Below, one piece after another: positions 8,793-17,764 of a stretch of 64,000 nt of DNA. Below the pieces are notes generated by a model that was given only the letters and a program-made list of their open reading frames with translations, was not told the DNA's origin and did not search any database. Made by a program: the position numbers and the translations under genes. Numbering within the stretch: position 1 is the first letter of the stretch; every line of letters starts with the position of its first letter. This DNA comes from SG8-30 sp963710135 (GTDB lineage: Bacteria; Pseudomonadota; Gammaproteobacteria; Steroidobacterales; Steroidobacteraceae): the NCBI GenBank assembly GCA_963710135.1, contig CAVPYY010000010.1:62001-126000 (forward strand), read 5' to 3'.

Positions 8793-9164
8793 TCAGTTGA
8801 TCGCGATCTCGACGGTCTTCTCGAACTCGGCCAGGAACGACACGTTGTAGATGAACGGCGTGGTCGCCTCGTAGGCGGCGGTCACCTCGAAGACGTTGCT
8901 CTTGCGCTTGATGCTGATGTCCTGCGGGGTCAGACGCTCGACATAGTTGATGTCGAACTGCCGCTCGATCGACTTGCGGATCATGAAATCGGTGGTGCCC
9001 GGACTGGAGTTGTACTCGTCGCGCACCTTCTCCAGCGTGCTCGCGATCCGCATGTACTCCAGGTACACCGGCGTCAGCCGGATTCCGGCATAGACCCAGG
9101 TGCCTGCCACCACGATCAGTACCAGCAATCCAAGGAAGGTGATTCCCCTCTGCTTGTTGCGCAT
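8793..9164 (-). CDS. DUF4845 domain-containing membrane protein
   Basis: A 123-aa protein of unknown function that regularly sits between lepB and rnc in gammaproteobacteria. The N-terminus has a type IV pilin-like or signal-anchor segment (QRGITFLGLLVLIVVAGTWVYAG, ~residues 4-27), then a soluble ~95-residue domain. The cleavage/anchor context RGITFLGLL resembles a prepilin leader, but the expected G-F-[TS]-LxE pattern lacks the Glu at +5, so I do not call it a pilin. It is co-directional with lepB. Confidence 0.85.
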   Translation of the reverse strand: MRNKQRGITFLGLLVLIVVAGTWVYAGIRLTPVYLEYMRIASTLEKVRDEYNSSPGTTDFMIRKSIERQFDINYVERLTPQDISIKRKSNVFEVTAAYEATTPFIYNVSFLAEFEKTVEIAIN

Positions 9165-9174
9165 CTCGGTCTCC

Positions 9175-9960
9175 CTATTGAATTCGCGTGGCCATGCGCT
9201 CCCAGAGCAGGAGCGAACCCTCGTCAGGATTGAATGACAGCCAGATCACCACCGCCTGGCCGATGAGGTTCTCGGCCGGCACGAAACCGACCTCCGGAAA
9301 GCGGCTGTCGCGGCTGTTGTTGCGGTTGTCGCCCATCATGAAATAGTGACCCGCCGGAACCTCCCAGACTCCGTCGGTGCCCATGCGGCTGCGGTCGAAC
9401 ATGATCTGGTGCGCGCCGTCTTCCATCCGCTCCTCCGCCACCACAGCATAACCATACTGCGCTTCCTTCGGCCCGCGGTAGCCGTCGATCGGCTCGATCG
9501 GCAAGGGACGCCCATTGACCGAGACCTGTGCGCCCTGCACGCGGATCGTGTCCCCGGGCAGGCCGACCAGGCGCTTGATGAACACCACGGAAGGCTCGGT
9601 TGGCTTGCGGAACACGATGACGTCACCCCGCTCGGGCTCGCCGATGGGCAGCACCTTCCAGTTGAGCACGGGCAGGCGCAGTCCGTATCCCCACTTGTTC
9701 ACGAAAATGAAGTCCCCCTGGATGAGGGTCGGCATCATCGAGTCCGAGGGGATCCGGAACGGCTCATACAGGAAGGATCTGAGAACCAGTACCAGCAGGA
9801 TCACCGGAAAGAACGACCGGGACCACTCCACCGCCAGCGGCTCGCGCGCGCCCTCCCCGGCGGCCACCCGGCGCGGCCGCCAGATCCAGCGGTCGAGCCC
9901 CGCGATAACGCCGGTCACCAGGGCCAGCACGACCAGTACGAACGAAAAATCGAAGATCAT
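9175..9960 (-). CDS. lepB: Signal peptidase I LepB
   Basis: Membrane serine protease that removes signal peptides from Sec/Tat substrates. Two N-terminal membrane segments (FVLVVLALVTGVIAGL; FFPVILLVLVLRSFLY) precede the catalytic-Ser box IPSDSMMPTL and the catalytic-Lys box FIKRLVGLPGDTI, plus the conserved GHYFMMGDNRNNSRDSR. The ATG at 9960 is chosen over an in-frame GTG three codons upstream. It follows lepA in the usual order. Confidence 0.96.
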   Translation of the reverse strand: MIFDFSFVLVVLALVTGVIAGLDRWIWRPRRVAAGEGAREPLAVEWSRSFFPVILLVLVLRSFLYEPFRIPSDSMMPTLIQGDFIFVNKWGYGLRLPVLNWKVLPIGEPERGDVIVFRKPTEPSVVFIKRLVGLPGDTIRVQGAQVSVNGRPLPIEPIDGYRGPKEAQYGYAVVAEERMEDGAHQIMFDRSRMGTDGVWEVPAGHYFMMGDNRNNSRDSRFPEVGFVPAENLIGQAVVIWLSFNPDEGSLLLWERMATRIQ

Positions 9961-9988
9961 CCCACCCACCCGTGCCCGCTCGGTCCGG

Positions 9989-11782
9989 TCACTTCTTGCC
10001 CATCTGCAGGACGGCCAGGAAGGCCTCCTGCGGAATTTCCACGGTGCCGAGCTGCTTCATGCGCTTCTTGCCTTCCTTCTGCTTCTCCAGCAGCTTGCGC
10101 TTGCGGCTGACGTCGCCGCCGTAGCACTTGGCCAGCACGTTCTTGCGCAGCGCCTTGACGCTCGCCCGGGCGATCACCTGGCTGCCGATGGCCGCCTGGA
10201 TGGCCACCTCGAACATCTGGCGCGGGATCAGCTCCTGCATCTTGTCGACCAGCTCCCGACCGCGCTGATAGGAGGTGTCGCGATGCACGATCATGGACAG
10301 CGCATCGACGCGATCGCCGTTTATCAGCACGTCGAGCTTGACCAGCGGGGCCTTCTCGAAGCGGCTGAACTCGTATTCGAACGAGGCGTAGCCGCGGCTG
10401 GCTGACTTCAGCCGGTCGAAGAAGTCGAGCACCACCTCGGCGAGCGGCAGTTCGTACTGCAACGCCATCTGCGTCCCCAGCTGCAGCATCTTCTTCTGCA
10501 CCCCGCGCTTCTCCTGGCACAGGGCCAGGACGCCGCCCACGTGTGCGGGCGGCACGAGGATGTTGGCGGTGATGATCGGCTCGCGCAACTCCAGGATCAC
10601 GTTGCCGGAGGGCAGCTTCGACGGGTTGTCGACGAAGGCCGTCGTGCCGTCGGTGAGGGCCACTTCGTACACCACCGTCGGCGCGCTGGTCACGAGGTCG
10701 AGGTCGTACTCCCGCTCGAGCCGCTCCTGCACGATCTCCATGTGCAGCAGTCCGAGAAAGCCGCAGCGAAACCCGAAACCGAGCGCCGCCGACACTTCCG
10801 GCTCGAACTGCAGCGATGAATCGTTGAGGCGCAGCTTCTGCAGGGCGTCGCGGAACGACTCGTAATCGTCGGACTTCACCGGGAACAGGCCGGCGAAGAC
10901 GCGCGGCTGCACCGACTTGAATCCCGGCAGCGGCTTGTCGCAGCGCCGGCTCTCGTGCGTGATGGTGTCGCCGACCGGCGCGCCGCCGATCTCCTTGATG
11001 CCCGCCACGATCCAGCCGACCTCGCCAGCGCCGAGCAACTGGCCCTCGACGCGCTTCGGCGTGAAGTGGCCAATGCGGTCGACCTCCCAGGCGCGTCCGG
11101 TGGACAAGATGCGGATCTTGTCGCCGCGGCGCACCGAGCCGTTGACGATGCGCACCAGCGACACCACGCCGACGTAGTTGTCGAACCACGAGTCGACGAT
11201 CAGCGCCTGCAGCGGCCCCTCCGGATCGCCCTTCGGCGCCGGGATCCGCTTGATCAGCACTTCCAGCAGATCGCGCACGTTCTCGCCGGTCTTGGCGCTG
11301 ACCCGCACCGCGTCGGATGCCTCGACACCGATGATCTCCTCGATCTCGGCGATGACGCGATCCGGGTCGGCCGACGGCAGGTCGATCTTGTTCAGGACCG
11401 GCACCACTTCGAGCCCCTGCTCGATCGCGGTGTAGCAGTTCGCCACGCTCTGCGCCTCGACACCCTGCGCGGCGTCCACGACCAGCAGGGCGCCCTCGCA
11501 GGCGGCCAGTGAGCGCGAGACCTCGTATGAGAAGTCGACGTGCCCGGGCGTGTCGATGAAGTTGAGCTGGTACTCGGCCCCGTCGTTGGCGCGATACTTC
11601 AGCGTGACCGCCTGGGCCTTGATGGTGATGCCGCGCTCCCGTTCCAGGTCCATGGAGTCCAGCACCTGGGCCTGCATCTCGCGATCGGCGAGACCGCCGC
11701 AGATCTGGATGATCCGGTCGGCGAGCGTCGACTTGCCATGGTCGATATGCGCGATGATGGAAAAGTTGCGGATGTTGTGCAT
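9989..11782 (-). CDS. lepA: Elongation factor 4 (LepA)
   Basis: Ribosome-associated translational GTPase related to EF-G, 597 aa. It shows G1 (AHIDHGKSTLADR), G2 (RERGITIKAQ), G3 (DTPGHVDF) and G4 (NKID), and the LepA-specific C-terminal domain with YGGDVSRKRKLLEKQKEGKKR. The frame stays open upstream to 12058, but the family N-terminus MHNIRNFSIIAHIDHGKS begins at 11782, giving E. coli-like length. A TATAAT box at 11840-11835 precedes it. Confidence 0.97.
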   Translation of the reverse strand: MHNIRNFSIIAHIDHGKSTLADRIIQICGGLADREMQAQVLDSMDLERERGITIKAQAVTLKYRANDGAEYQLNFIDTPGHVDFSYEVSRSLAACEGALLVVDAAQGVEAQSVANCYTAIEQGLEVVPVLNKIDLPSADPDRVIAEIEEIIGVEASDAVRVSAKTGENVRDLLEVLIKRIPAPKGDPEGPLQALIVDSWFDNYVGVVSLVRIVNGSVRRGDKIRILSTGRAWEVDRIGHFTPKRVEGQLLGAGEVGWIVAGIKEIGGAPVGDTITHESRRCDKPLPGFKSVQPRVFAGLFPVKSDDYESFRDALQKLRLNDSSLQFEPEVSAALGFGFRCGFLGLLHMEIVQERLEREYDLDLVTSAPTVVYEVALTDGTTAFVDNPSKLPSGNVILELREPIITANILVPPAHVGGVLALCQEKRGVQKKMLQLGTQMALQYELPLAEVVLDFFDRLKSASRGYASFEYEFSRFEKAPLVKLDVLINGDRVDALSMIVHRDTSYQRGRELVDKMQELIPRQMFEVAIQAAIGSQVIARASVKALRKNVLAKCYGGDVSRKRKLLEKQKEGKKRMKQLGTVEIPQEAFLAVLQMGKK

Positions 11783-11834
11783 TCGGAAGCGTGCGCCACG
11801 ACGTAAGGCCCTCGGGGTCGGGCAAAGTCGCGGG

Positions 11835-11863
11835 ATTATAGCAGTCGGGCCGCGCCGGACCCT
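11835..11863 (-). promoter_or_regulatory. Possible sigma-70 promoter for lepA
   Basis: A perfect TATAAT on the minus strand (11840-11835) stands out in this GC-rich gap, 53 bases before the lepA ATG. Seventeen bases upstream the hexamer is not a recognisable TTGACA, so only the -10 element supports the call. Confidence 0.4.
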
Positions 11864-12111
11864 TACGAATCCAGCAGCCGCCCGAGCGCGGCCGGATCGA
11901 ACCGGCCGTGGCAGACGACCAGTCCGTCGAGGGTCAGCACGGGGATCTTCAGCCCGAAGCGGCGGCGGGTCAGCGGATCGGCGTCGACGTCCCGGACCTG
12001 GACAGCGACCGCCCGGCCGGCAAGAAATCCTGCCAGGTCCGCCAGCATCTCGTCGCACAGCGGGCAGTCCTCGCGCGAATAGACGACCAGTCGCGCCGGC
12101 TCAGCGGCCAT
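11863..12111 (-). CDS. Glutaredoxin-family protein
   Basis: Small thioredoxin-fold protein (82 aa from the ATG at 12111) with a CPLC redox motif (VVYSREDCPLCDEML) and the cis-Pro strand LKIPVLTLDG. It belongs to the glutaredoxin-like DUF836 type found next to lepA. The start lies 11 bases inside the end of rseB. In Pseudomonas the mucC-mucD genes separate mucB from lepA; here only this gene does. A specific redox partner cannot be inferred. Confidence 0.85.
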   Translation of the reverse strand: MAAEPARLVVYSREDCPLCDEMLADLAGFLAGRAVAVQVRDVDADPLTRRRFGLKIPVLTLDGLVVCHGRFDPAALGRLLDS

Positions 12112-13075
12112 CCGGCCTGCCCTCGGGCACCACACCGTTCGCAATGCGCTTGAGCGTCGCCGGCGGCACCTCGCCGACGGCGGTGACCTGGTGTCCTTCG
12201 ACGAACATGGAGAACGTCGACGACGCGCCCGCGCGGCCGAGACCGACCGCCGGCTTCTGTCCGGCGCCCGGCTGATGAATGAAGACGGACACCGAGGCCA
12301 GCCCGTCCGACAGCACGAGATGACTGACCGGTGCCGCCACGCCCAGCATCTGCTGCACGTTGCTGTCCGACAGCAGGAATCCCGGCGGCGCGCCCCGCAC
12401 CGTCCAGGGCAGGCGGTCCGACGGGTCCATGCCGACCTGCCGCATCCACCTGAACTGGGTACGGTCCACCTCGGGCTGCAGCTCCGCGTCGAGAATGTCG
12501 CTGCGCATTTCGAGGTAGGTGAAGCGCAGCCGCTCCACCACGCGGTCTTCGCTGTCGCACAGCTCGGTGCGGACCGGCATGCTGGTGGCCTCGTCGATCC
12601 ACAGCCGGTGCCCGAAGCGGTAGCGGTCGCGCGGGCGCACCGAGACCACCGCCGCGGGACGCCCGCTCAGGCCGGTCGCCCGTCCGACCAGGCGCACCTC
12701 GTACCACTGCTCGAGGCCCGCGCCGAAGCGCGGCAAGGCCCCCAGCAAACCGCCGCGATCGGCCTGGCGCTCGATCACCGCAAGACGCTTGTCCGGCAGG
12801 AACGCCGTCACCTCGTCGCCGTCGCGGATCATCTCCCGCCCGGAGCCGCCGAGGGATATCAGCCGTTCACTGACGCGGCCATCGCGGACGCGATGGTAGA
12901 TGCGCATGCGCTCGGTGTAGTCCGCGCCATCGAGGCGGAACTCGCCGACGTAATTCGACTCGGCCAGGGCGCGCGTCATGCGCTCCAGCCAGACACGGCC
13001 ATCTTCCGAGGCATGACCCGGCGACGCGAAGGCCAGGCAGACGGCTGCCGCCGCCGCCATGGCCAGGCGGGTCAT
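12101..13075 (-). CDS. rseB: Sigma-E regulatory protein RseB/MucB
   Basis: Periplasmic protein that binds RseA and shields it from DegS until it senses off-pathway lipopolysaccharide. It is 324 aa with an N-terminal signal peptide (MTRLAMAAAAAVCLAFASPGHAS), the LolA-like MucB domain (EWLERM-type start WLERMTRALAESNYVGEF) and the smaller C-terminal domain. The ATG overlaps the rseA stop (ATGA), so it is part of the rpoE-rseA-rseB operon. Confidence 0.93.
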   Translation of the reverse strand: MTRLAMAAAAAVCLAFASPGHASEDGRVWLERMTRALAESNYVGEFRLDGADYTERMRIYHRVRDGRVSERLISLGGSGREMIRDGDEVTAFLPDKRLAVIERQADRGGLLGALPRFGAGLEQWYEVRLVGRATGLSGRPAAVVSVRPRDRYRFGHRLWIDEATSMPVRTELCDSEDRVVERLRFTYLEMRSDILDAELQPEVDRTQFRWMRQVGMDPSDRLPWTVRGAPPGFLLSDSNVQQMLGVAAPVSHLVLSDGLASVSVFIHQPGAGQKPAVGLGRAGASSTFSMFVEGHQVTAVGEVPPATLKRIANGVVPEGRPDGR

Positions 13076-13731
13076 CGGCTGGCGTCCTCCCGGGACGGCT
13101 CGACGGGAGCCTGTGCCGCAGCGGGCGGCGCCTCGGGTTCACGCGCATCGACGACCACCGAGGTCACCATGCTGCGCGCGGCAAGCGGTGAGGTGTAAAC
13201 GCTGTGCGCGACCAGATAGGAGGCGAGCTGCGCCGGGGGCAGGCCGTTCGGCGCGCCGAGCGGCGCCGGCGGCGTCGTGTAGCCCGGATCGTCCTCGACC
13301 ACGTCCGCCACGGAAACCGGGACGATTTCACCTTCCGGCTCGAGTGCCGCCACTGCGGCCGGCACGTTCGCAACCAGCGCTTCCGAACCGGTGACCGCCG
13401 CACCGCCGGACCACAACGGCAACAGCACGACCGTGGCCGCCGCCACGCTCGCCGCGACGGCGAGCCCGGCCAGGGGCTGGATCCAGCGCAAACCCGAGCG
13501 CGGCCCCAGTGCCGGCTCGACCTGTATCGCCGCGCTGACGCGCGCAGCGACGTGGTGGGCCGCGGACACGTCCCCGTCGGCGCGCAGCACCGAGCCGATC
13601 AGCGAGTAACGCGACAGGGCGCCCTTGAGTTCGTCGTCGCGCTCGAGGCGCTTCAACAGCAGGGTGGTCTCGGCTTCCGGCAGTTCGCCGTCCAGGAAAG
13701 CGGAGAGCTGTTCCTTGAGTGTGTCAGTCAT
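13072..13731 (-). CDS. rseA: Anti-sigma-E factor RseA/MucA family
   Basis: Single-pass inner-membrane anti-sigma factor, 219 aa. The N-terminal ~80 residues form the sigma-binding domain (KEQLSAFLDGELPEAET; ALSRYSLIGSVLRADG). One membrane segment follows at ~104-128 (LAGLAVAASVAAATVVLLPLW), then a Pro/Ala-rich periplasmic tail. Its start overlaps the rpoE coding end by 8 bases. Regulated intramembrane proteolysis by DegS/RseP is inferred from the family; rseP is present at 51.1-52.5 kb. Confidence 0.92.
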   Translation of the reverse strand: MTDTLKEQLSAFLDGELPEAETTLLLKRLERDDELKGALSRYSLIGSVLRADGDVSAAHHVAARVSAAIQVEPALGPRSGLRWIQPLAGLAVAASVAAATVVLLPLWSGGAAVTGSEALVANVPAAVAALEPEGEIVPVSVADVVEDDPGYTTPPAPLGAPNGLPPAQLASYLVAHSVYTSPLAARSMVTSVVVDAREPEAPPAAAQAPVEPSREDASR

Positions 13732-14368
13732 CTTGGTCCCCGGCGCGCCCCAGGCCGCCCTCGAACACCCCTTGCAGGTGGCGGTCGATGGCCTCGCGGG
13801 CGCGGAAAATTCTCGATCTCACTGTGCCCACCGGGCACTCCATGGTCTTGGCAATCTCGTCGTAACTCAAACCTTCGAGCTCGCGCAGCACGATCGCGGT
13901 GCGCAGGTCCTCGGGCAGGCCGTCGATCGCGCGATTGACGGTCGTCCGGATTTCCTCGGTGAGCAACAGCCGCTCGGGCGTGTCGCTGTCCTTCAGCCTG
14001 GCGCGGATCTCGGAACCCGGACCTTCCTGCGCATCGACGTCGAAGGACATCGGGCGGCGGCCGGCCGACACCAGCGCGTTCTTGGCAGTGTTGATGGCGA
14101 TGCGATACAGCCAGGTGTAGAAGGCGCTGTCGCCGCGAAACGCGGGCAGCGCGCGGTAGGCCTTGATGAAGGCGTCCTGCACCACGTCCTCGGCCTCGCC
14201 CTGATCGCGCACGTAGCGCTGCACCAGCTTCAGTACCTTGTGCTGGTACTTGAGGACGAGCGCGTCGAAGGCGGACTTGTCGCCCTTCTGAACGCGCCTG
14301 ACCAGGGCGAGATCGCCTGTGTCGGGCCCGGCGGCCAATGTTGTCGGCAAGGCGCTGGCGGTATCCAC
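13724..14368 (-). CDS. rpoE: RNA polymerase sigma factor RpoE (AlgU)
   Basis: Extracytoplasmic-function sigma factor of the envelope stress response. Region 2 (FDALVLKYQHKVLKLVQRYV; DVVQDAFIKAYRALPAFRG; FYTWLYRIAINTAKN) and region 4 (LPEDLRTAIVLRELEGLSYD; CPVGTVRSRIFRAREAI) are typical of RpoE/AlgU. The open frame starts with GTG at 14368. An in-frame TTG at 14338 would give exactly the E. coli-length N-terminus and is favoured if the sigma-E-like promoter just upstream is real, since transcription would begin near base 14367. It is followed by rseA and rseB. Confidence 0.96.
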   Translation of the reverse strand: MDTASALPTTLAAGPDTGDLALVRRVQKGDKSAFDALVLKYQHKVLKLVQRYVRDQGEAEDVVQDAFIKAYRALPAFRGDSAFYTWLYRIAINTAKNALVSAGRRPMSFDVDAQEGPGSEIRARLKDSDTPERLLLTEEIRTTVNRAIDGLPEDLRTAIVLRELEGLSYDEIAKTMECPVGTVRSRIFRAREAIDRHLQGVFEGGLGRAGDQDD

Positions 14369-14373
14369 GCCGC

Positions 14374-14401
14374 TGTAGACCCGCGGTACATGGAGAAGTT
14401 C
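14374..14401 (-). promoter_or_regulatory. Candidate sigma-E autoregulatory promoter of rpoE
   Basis: On the minus strand GAACTT (14401-14396), a 16-base spacer and TCTACA (14379-14374) match the sigma-E/AlgU pattern GAACTT-N16-TCtga. RpoE operons are commonly autoregulated. The -10 box ends only 5 bases before the GTG, implying translation from the TTG at 14338 or a near-leaderless message. Confidence 0.55.
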
Positions 14402-14457
14402 GATTCCCGCCGGAGCGCGCCTGCGCTACCTCCAGAATTGAGACCTGTGGACCGATT

Positions 14458-14895
14458 CTAACAAGCCGGCGGGGTGCCGCCGGCCCGCATTGCGAGGACC
14501 GCCACCTTCAGGTGGCGAAACTGGTCTGCGGTCAACGCGTATCGCGGCAGCCACCAGTCCAGCCGGCGACCGCCGGCGGAGACGCTCAACACCACCAGAC
14601 CACGGGTGGCCCGGCTCGCCGGTGAAACCTCGGCGCGGATCCACCTGCCCCCGGCCGGCCAGACCCGCCAACCGTACTCGTCGAATGCGATACGCCGCAG
14701 CGCGGCGTGGGGCCCGGGCAGCGCCCGGAGCGTGGCGGGCCACAACAGCAGCGCGAGCATCGACAGGGCCGCGGCCAGGGCGGACGGCAGCGGCACCGCC
14801 CACGGCAGGCAGGCGGCCCCCAGGTGCACCAGCAGCGCCACGGCGACCAGCTCCGGGCAGGACCGGGGCTCGGCGTCAACCGTCCAGGACTTCAT
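14458..14895 (-). CDS. ygfX: YgfX/CptA-like membrane protein
   Basis: A 145-aa protein with two adjacent N-terminal membrane helices (LVAVALLVHLGAACLPWAV and ALAAALSMLALLLWPATLRAL) and a C-terminal cytosolic domain ending RYALTADQFRHLKV. This layout and the overlap with sdhE match YgfX (CptA/DUF1434), described in E. coli as a partner of SdhE/CptB and proposed toxin affecting MreB/FtsZ. Conservation is mostly in topology and position, so function is inferred. The start overlaps the sdhE end by 20 bases. Confidence 0.78.
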   Translation of the reverse strand: MKSWTVDAEPRSCPELVAVALLVHLGAACLPWAVPLPSALAAALSMLALLLWPATLRALPGPHAALRRIAFDEYGWRVWPAGGRWIRAEVSPASRATRGLVVLSVSAGGRRLDWWLPRYALTADQFRHLKVAVLAMRAGGTPPAC

Positions 14896-15118
14896 CGAGC
14901 AGCGCCGCCACGGCCGGATCGACCGGGCGCTCGCGCCGGTAGACCCACTGCAGCAGTTCCGGGTCGGTGGCTTCCAGCAGCTTCTCGAAGGCGGCCCGGC
15001 GGCCGGCGTCCGCGCCGGCGTAGCGCTTGTCCAGCCAGGCGCACAGCATGGTGTCGAGCTCCTTCATGCCGCGTCGGCAGCGCCAGCGCAGCCTGCCGAG
15101 ATCCGGATCCGCGCCCAC
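14876..15118 (-). CDS. sdhE: FAD assembly factor SdhE
   Basis: An 80-aa helical protein that promotes covalent flavinylation of SdhA. The RGxxE signature appears in LRWRCRRGMKELD, followed by the typical FEKLLEATDPELLQWV. It sits 4 bases after sdhB and overlaps ygfX, the classical sdhB-sdhE-ygfX order, so it is likely co-transcribed with complex II. Confidence 0.94.
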   Translation of the reverse strand: MGADPDLGRLRWRCRRGMKELDTMLCAWLDKRYAGADAGRRAAFEKLLEATDPELLQWVYRRERPVDPAVAALLDEVLDG

Positions 15119-15122
15119 CGGC

Positions 15123-15911
15123 TCAGTGCTGCCTTTCGGCGATCCGACGCTTGATGTCGGCGATGGCCCGCGCCGGGTTGAGGTCCTTCGGACAGGCCTC
15201 GGTGCAGTTCATGATGGTGTGGCAGCGGTACAGCTTGAACGGATCCTCGAGATCGTCCAGCCGCTCCCCCTGGGCCTCGTCGCGGGTATCCACGATCCAG
15301 CGGTAGGCCGCGAGCAGTGCGGCGGGACCGAGGTACCGATCGCCGTTCCACCAGTAGCTGGGGCAGCTGGTCGAGCAGCAGGCGCACAGGATGCAGGCGC
15401 TGGGACTGTCGATCTTCTCCTGGTCCTCGGGCGTCTGCAGGCGCTCGCGATCCGGCGGCGCCGGGGTGCGGGTCTGCAGCCAGGGCTTGACCGAGGCGTA
15501 CTGCGCGTAGAAGTTGGTCAGGTCCGGAACCAGGTCCTTGATCACTTCCATGTGCGGCAGCGGGAAGATGCGCACCTCGCCGCTGACGTCGGCGATGGCC
15601 TTGGTGCAGGCCAGCGTGTTGACGCCGTCGATGTTCATCGCGCACGAGCCGCAGATGCCCTCGCGGCAGGAGCGCCGGAAGGTCAGCGTCGGGTCGATCT
15701 CGTTCTTGATCTTGATCAGCGCATCCAGAACCATCGGCCCGCAGCGATCGAGGTCGATCTCGTAGTTGTCGACGCGCGGCTTCTCGCCGCTGTCCGGATC
15801 CCAGCGATAGACGCGGAAGGTGCGCACGCGCGTGGCGCCGGCGGGCGCCTGGTGGCGCCGCCCGGGGACGTCCTTGAAGCGGGAGTTGGCGGGTAAGGTG
15901 AACTCGGCCAT
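15123..15911 (-). CDS. sdhB: Succinate dehydrogenase iron-sulfur subunit SdhB
   Basis: Electron-transfer subunit of complex II carrying three Fe-S centres. It is 262 aa with the [2Fe-2S] ligands in CREGICGSCAMNIDG (plus the later Cys), the [4Fe-4S] motif SACILCACCSTSCPSYWWNG and the [3Fe-4S] region CHTIMNCTEACPKDLNPA. About 20 residues longer at the N-terminus than E. coli SdhB. A 67-base gap separates it from sdhA. Confidence 0.97.
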   Translation of the reverse strand: MAEFTLPANSRFKDVPGRRHQAPAGATRVRTFRVYRWDPDSGEKPRVDNYEIDLDRCGPMVLDALIKIKNEIDPTLTFRRSCREGICGSCAMNIDGVNTLACTKAIADVSGEVRIFPLPHMEVIKDLVPDLTNFYAQYASVKPWLQTRTPAPPDRERLQTPEDQEKIDSPSACILCACCSTSCPSYWWNGDRYLGPAALLAAYRWIVDTRDEAQGERLDDLEDPFKLYRCHTIMNCTEACPKDLNPARAIADIKRRIAERQH

Positions 15912-15978
15912 AACTCGGATCTCGTGGGTGGATGTTGCGCGGTCAGTTGCCCGGGATGCGTCTCGTCGTGGTCGAGCC

Positions 15979-17764
15979 CTAGTAGGTGCGGGCCTTCGGC
16001 GGGATGGCCTCGACCTCGTCGGTCAGCGTCCCGAGTTGCACCGGCCGGTAGTCGAAGCAGGCCCGCCCCTTGGCATCGACCCAGACCAGCGAGTGCTTGA
16101 GCCACTCGCTGTCGTTGCGATCCGGATAGTCCTCGCGGGCGTGGGCGCCGCGGCTTTCCGTGCGGTTCGCGGCCGAGCGGATGGTCGCCACCGCCTGCAG
16201 CAGGAGATTCTCGAGCTCGAGGGTCTCGATCAGGTCGGTGTTGAACACCAGTGACCGGTCGCTGACCTGCACGTCGGCCAGCGTCTCGTAGGTCGCCGCC
16301 AGGCGCGTACAGCCCTCGTCGAGGGTCTCGCCGGTGCGGAACACCGCGGCGTCGTTCTGCATGATGCGCTGCATCTCGCCGCGGATGGCGGCGGTCGAGC
16401 GCGACCCGGCGGCATTGCGGAACCGGTCGAGCCGCGACACCGCGAGCTCGCCGGCGCTGGCCGAGCAGCGGCCGCTGGCGGGCGCCGGGCTCGACAATCT
16501 CCGCGCAATGCCGCGCCGCGGCGCGTCCGAACACCACCAGGTCGAGCAGGGAATTCGAGCCGAGGCGGTTGGCGCCGTGCACCGACACGCAGGCCGCCTC
16601 GCCCACCGCCATCAGGCCGCGCACGACGGCACTGGGATCGTCGCCACGCCGCGTGACCACTTCGCCGTGCACGTTGCAGGGAATGCCGCCCATGTTGTAG
16701 TGCACGGTCGGCAGCACCGGAATCGGCTGGCGGGTCACGTCCACGCCCGAGAAGATGCGCGCGGTCTCGGCGATGCCCGGCAGCCGCTTGTGGATGACGT
16801 CCGCGCCGAGATGCTCGAGATGCAGGTAGATGTGGTCCTTCTCCGGACCGACGCCCCGGCCCTCGCGGATCTCGATGGTCATCGAACGGCTGACCACGTC
16901 GCGCGACGCCAGGTCCTTGGCATTCGGCGCATAGCGCTCCATGAAGCGCTCGCCCTCGGAGTTCCTGAGGATGCCGCCCTCGCCGCGCACGCCCTCGGTG
17001 ATCAGGCAGCCCGCCCCGTAGATGCCGGTCGGGTGAAACTGCACGAACTCCATGTCCTGCAGCGGCAGCCCGGCGCGCAGCACCATGCCGCCGCCGTCGC
17101 CGGTGCAGGTGTGGGCGGAGGTGCAGGAGAAATAGGCGCGGCCATAGCCGCCGGTGGCCAGGATGGTCATCTGCGCCAGGAACCGGTGCAGCTTGCCGGT
17201 GGCCATGTCGAGCGCGACGATGCCGCGGCACTCGCCGTTCTCCATGATCAGGTCGATCGCGAAGTACTCGATGAAGAAGCTGGCGCTGTGCTTCAGCGAC
17301 TGCTGGTACAGCGTGTGCAGCATGGCGTGCCCGGTGCGGTCCGCCGCCGCGCAGGTGCGCTGCGCGATGCCCTGGCCATAGTGCGTGGTCATGCCGCCGA
17401 ACGGCCGCTGGTAGATGCGCCCGTCCTCGGTGCGGGAGAACGGCACGCCGTAGTGCTCGAGCTCGAGCACGGCGCTCGGCGCCTCCTTGCACATGAACTC
17501 GATGGCGTCCTGGTCGCCGAGCCAGTCCGAGCCCTTGATGGTGTCGTAGAAGTGGAAGCGCCAGTCGTCCTCGCCCATGTTGCCGAGCGCGGCGCTGATG
17601 CCGCCCTGCGCCGCCACCGTGTGGCTGCGGGTGGGGAACACCTTGCTGATGCAGGCGGTCGACAGGCCCGCTTCGGCCAGACCGAGGGTCGCACGCAGAC
17701 CCGAGCCGCCGGCGCCGACGACGATGACGTCGTAGCTGTGATCGGTGAACGCGTAATCGCTCAT
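15979..17764 (-). CDS. sdhA: Succinate dehydrogenase flavoprotein SdhA (one frameshift)
   Basis: Catalytic flavoprotein of complex II. The Rossmann motif VIVVGAGGSGLRATLGLAEA, the FAD-linking His region SHTVAAQGGI and the active-site region (QFHPTGIYGAGCLITEG; GANRLGSNSLLDLVVFGRAA) are all present. After EIVEPGA near 16490 the frame shifts, and the C-terminal part (SAGELAVSRLDRFRN...AIPPKARTY) continues in a second frame; one extra base between ~16455 and 16490 explains it. The ATG at 17764 overlaps the sdhD stop. Otherwise family length. Confidence 0.94.

Noticed and set aside
8793..9164. Type IV pilin-like protein
   Set aside because: The hydrophobic N-terminus RGITFLGLLVLIVV suggests a prepilin, but the Glu at position +5 is missing and position between lepB and rnc matches the DUF4845 family.
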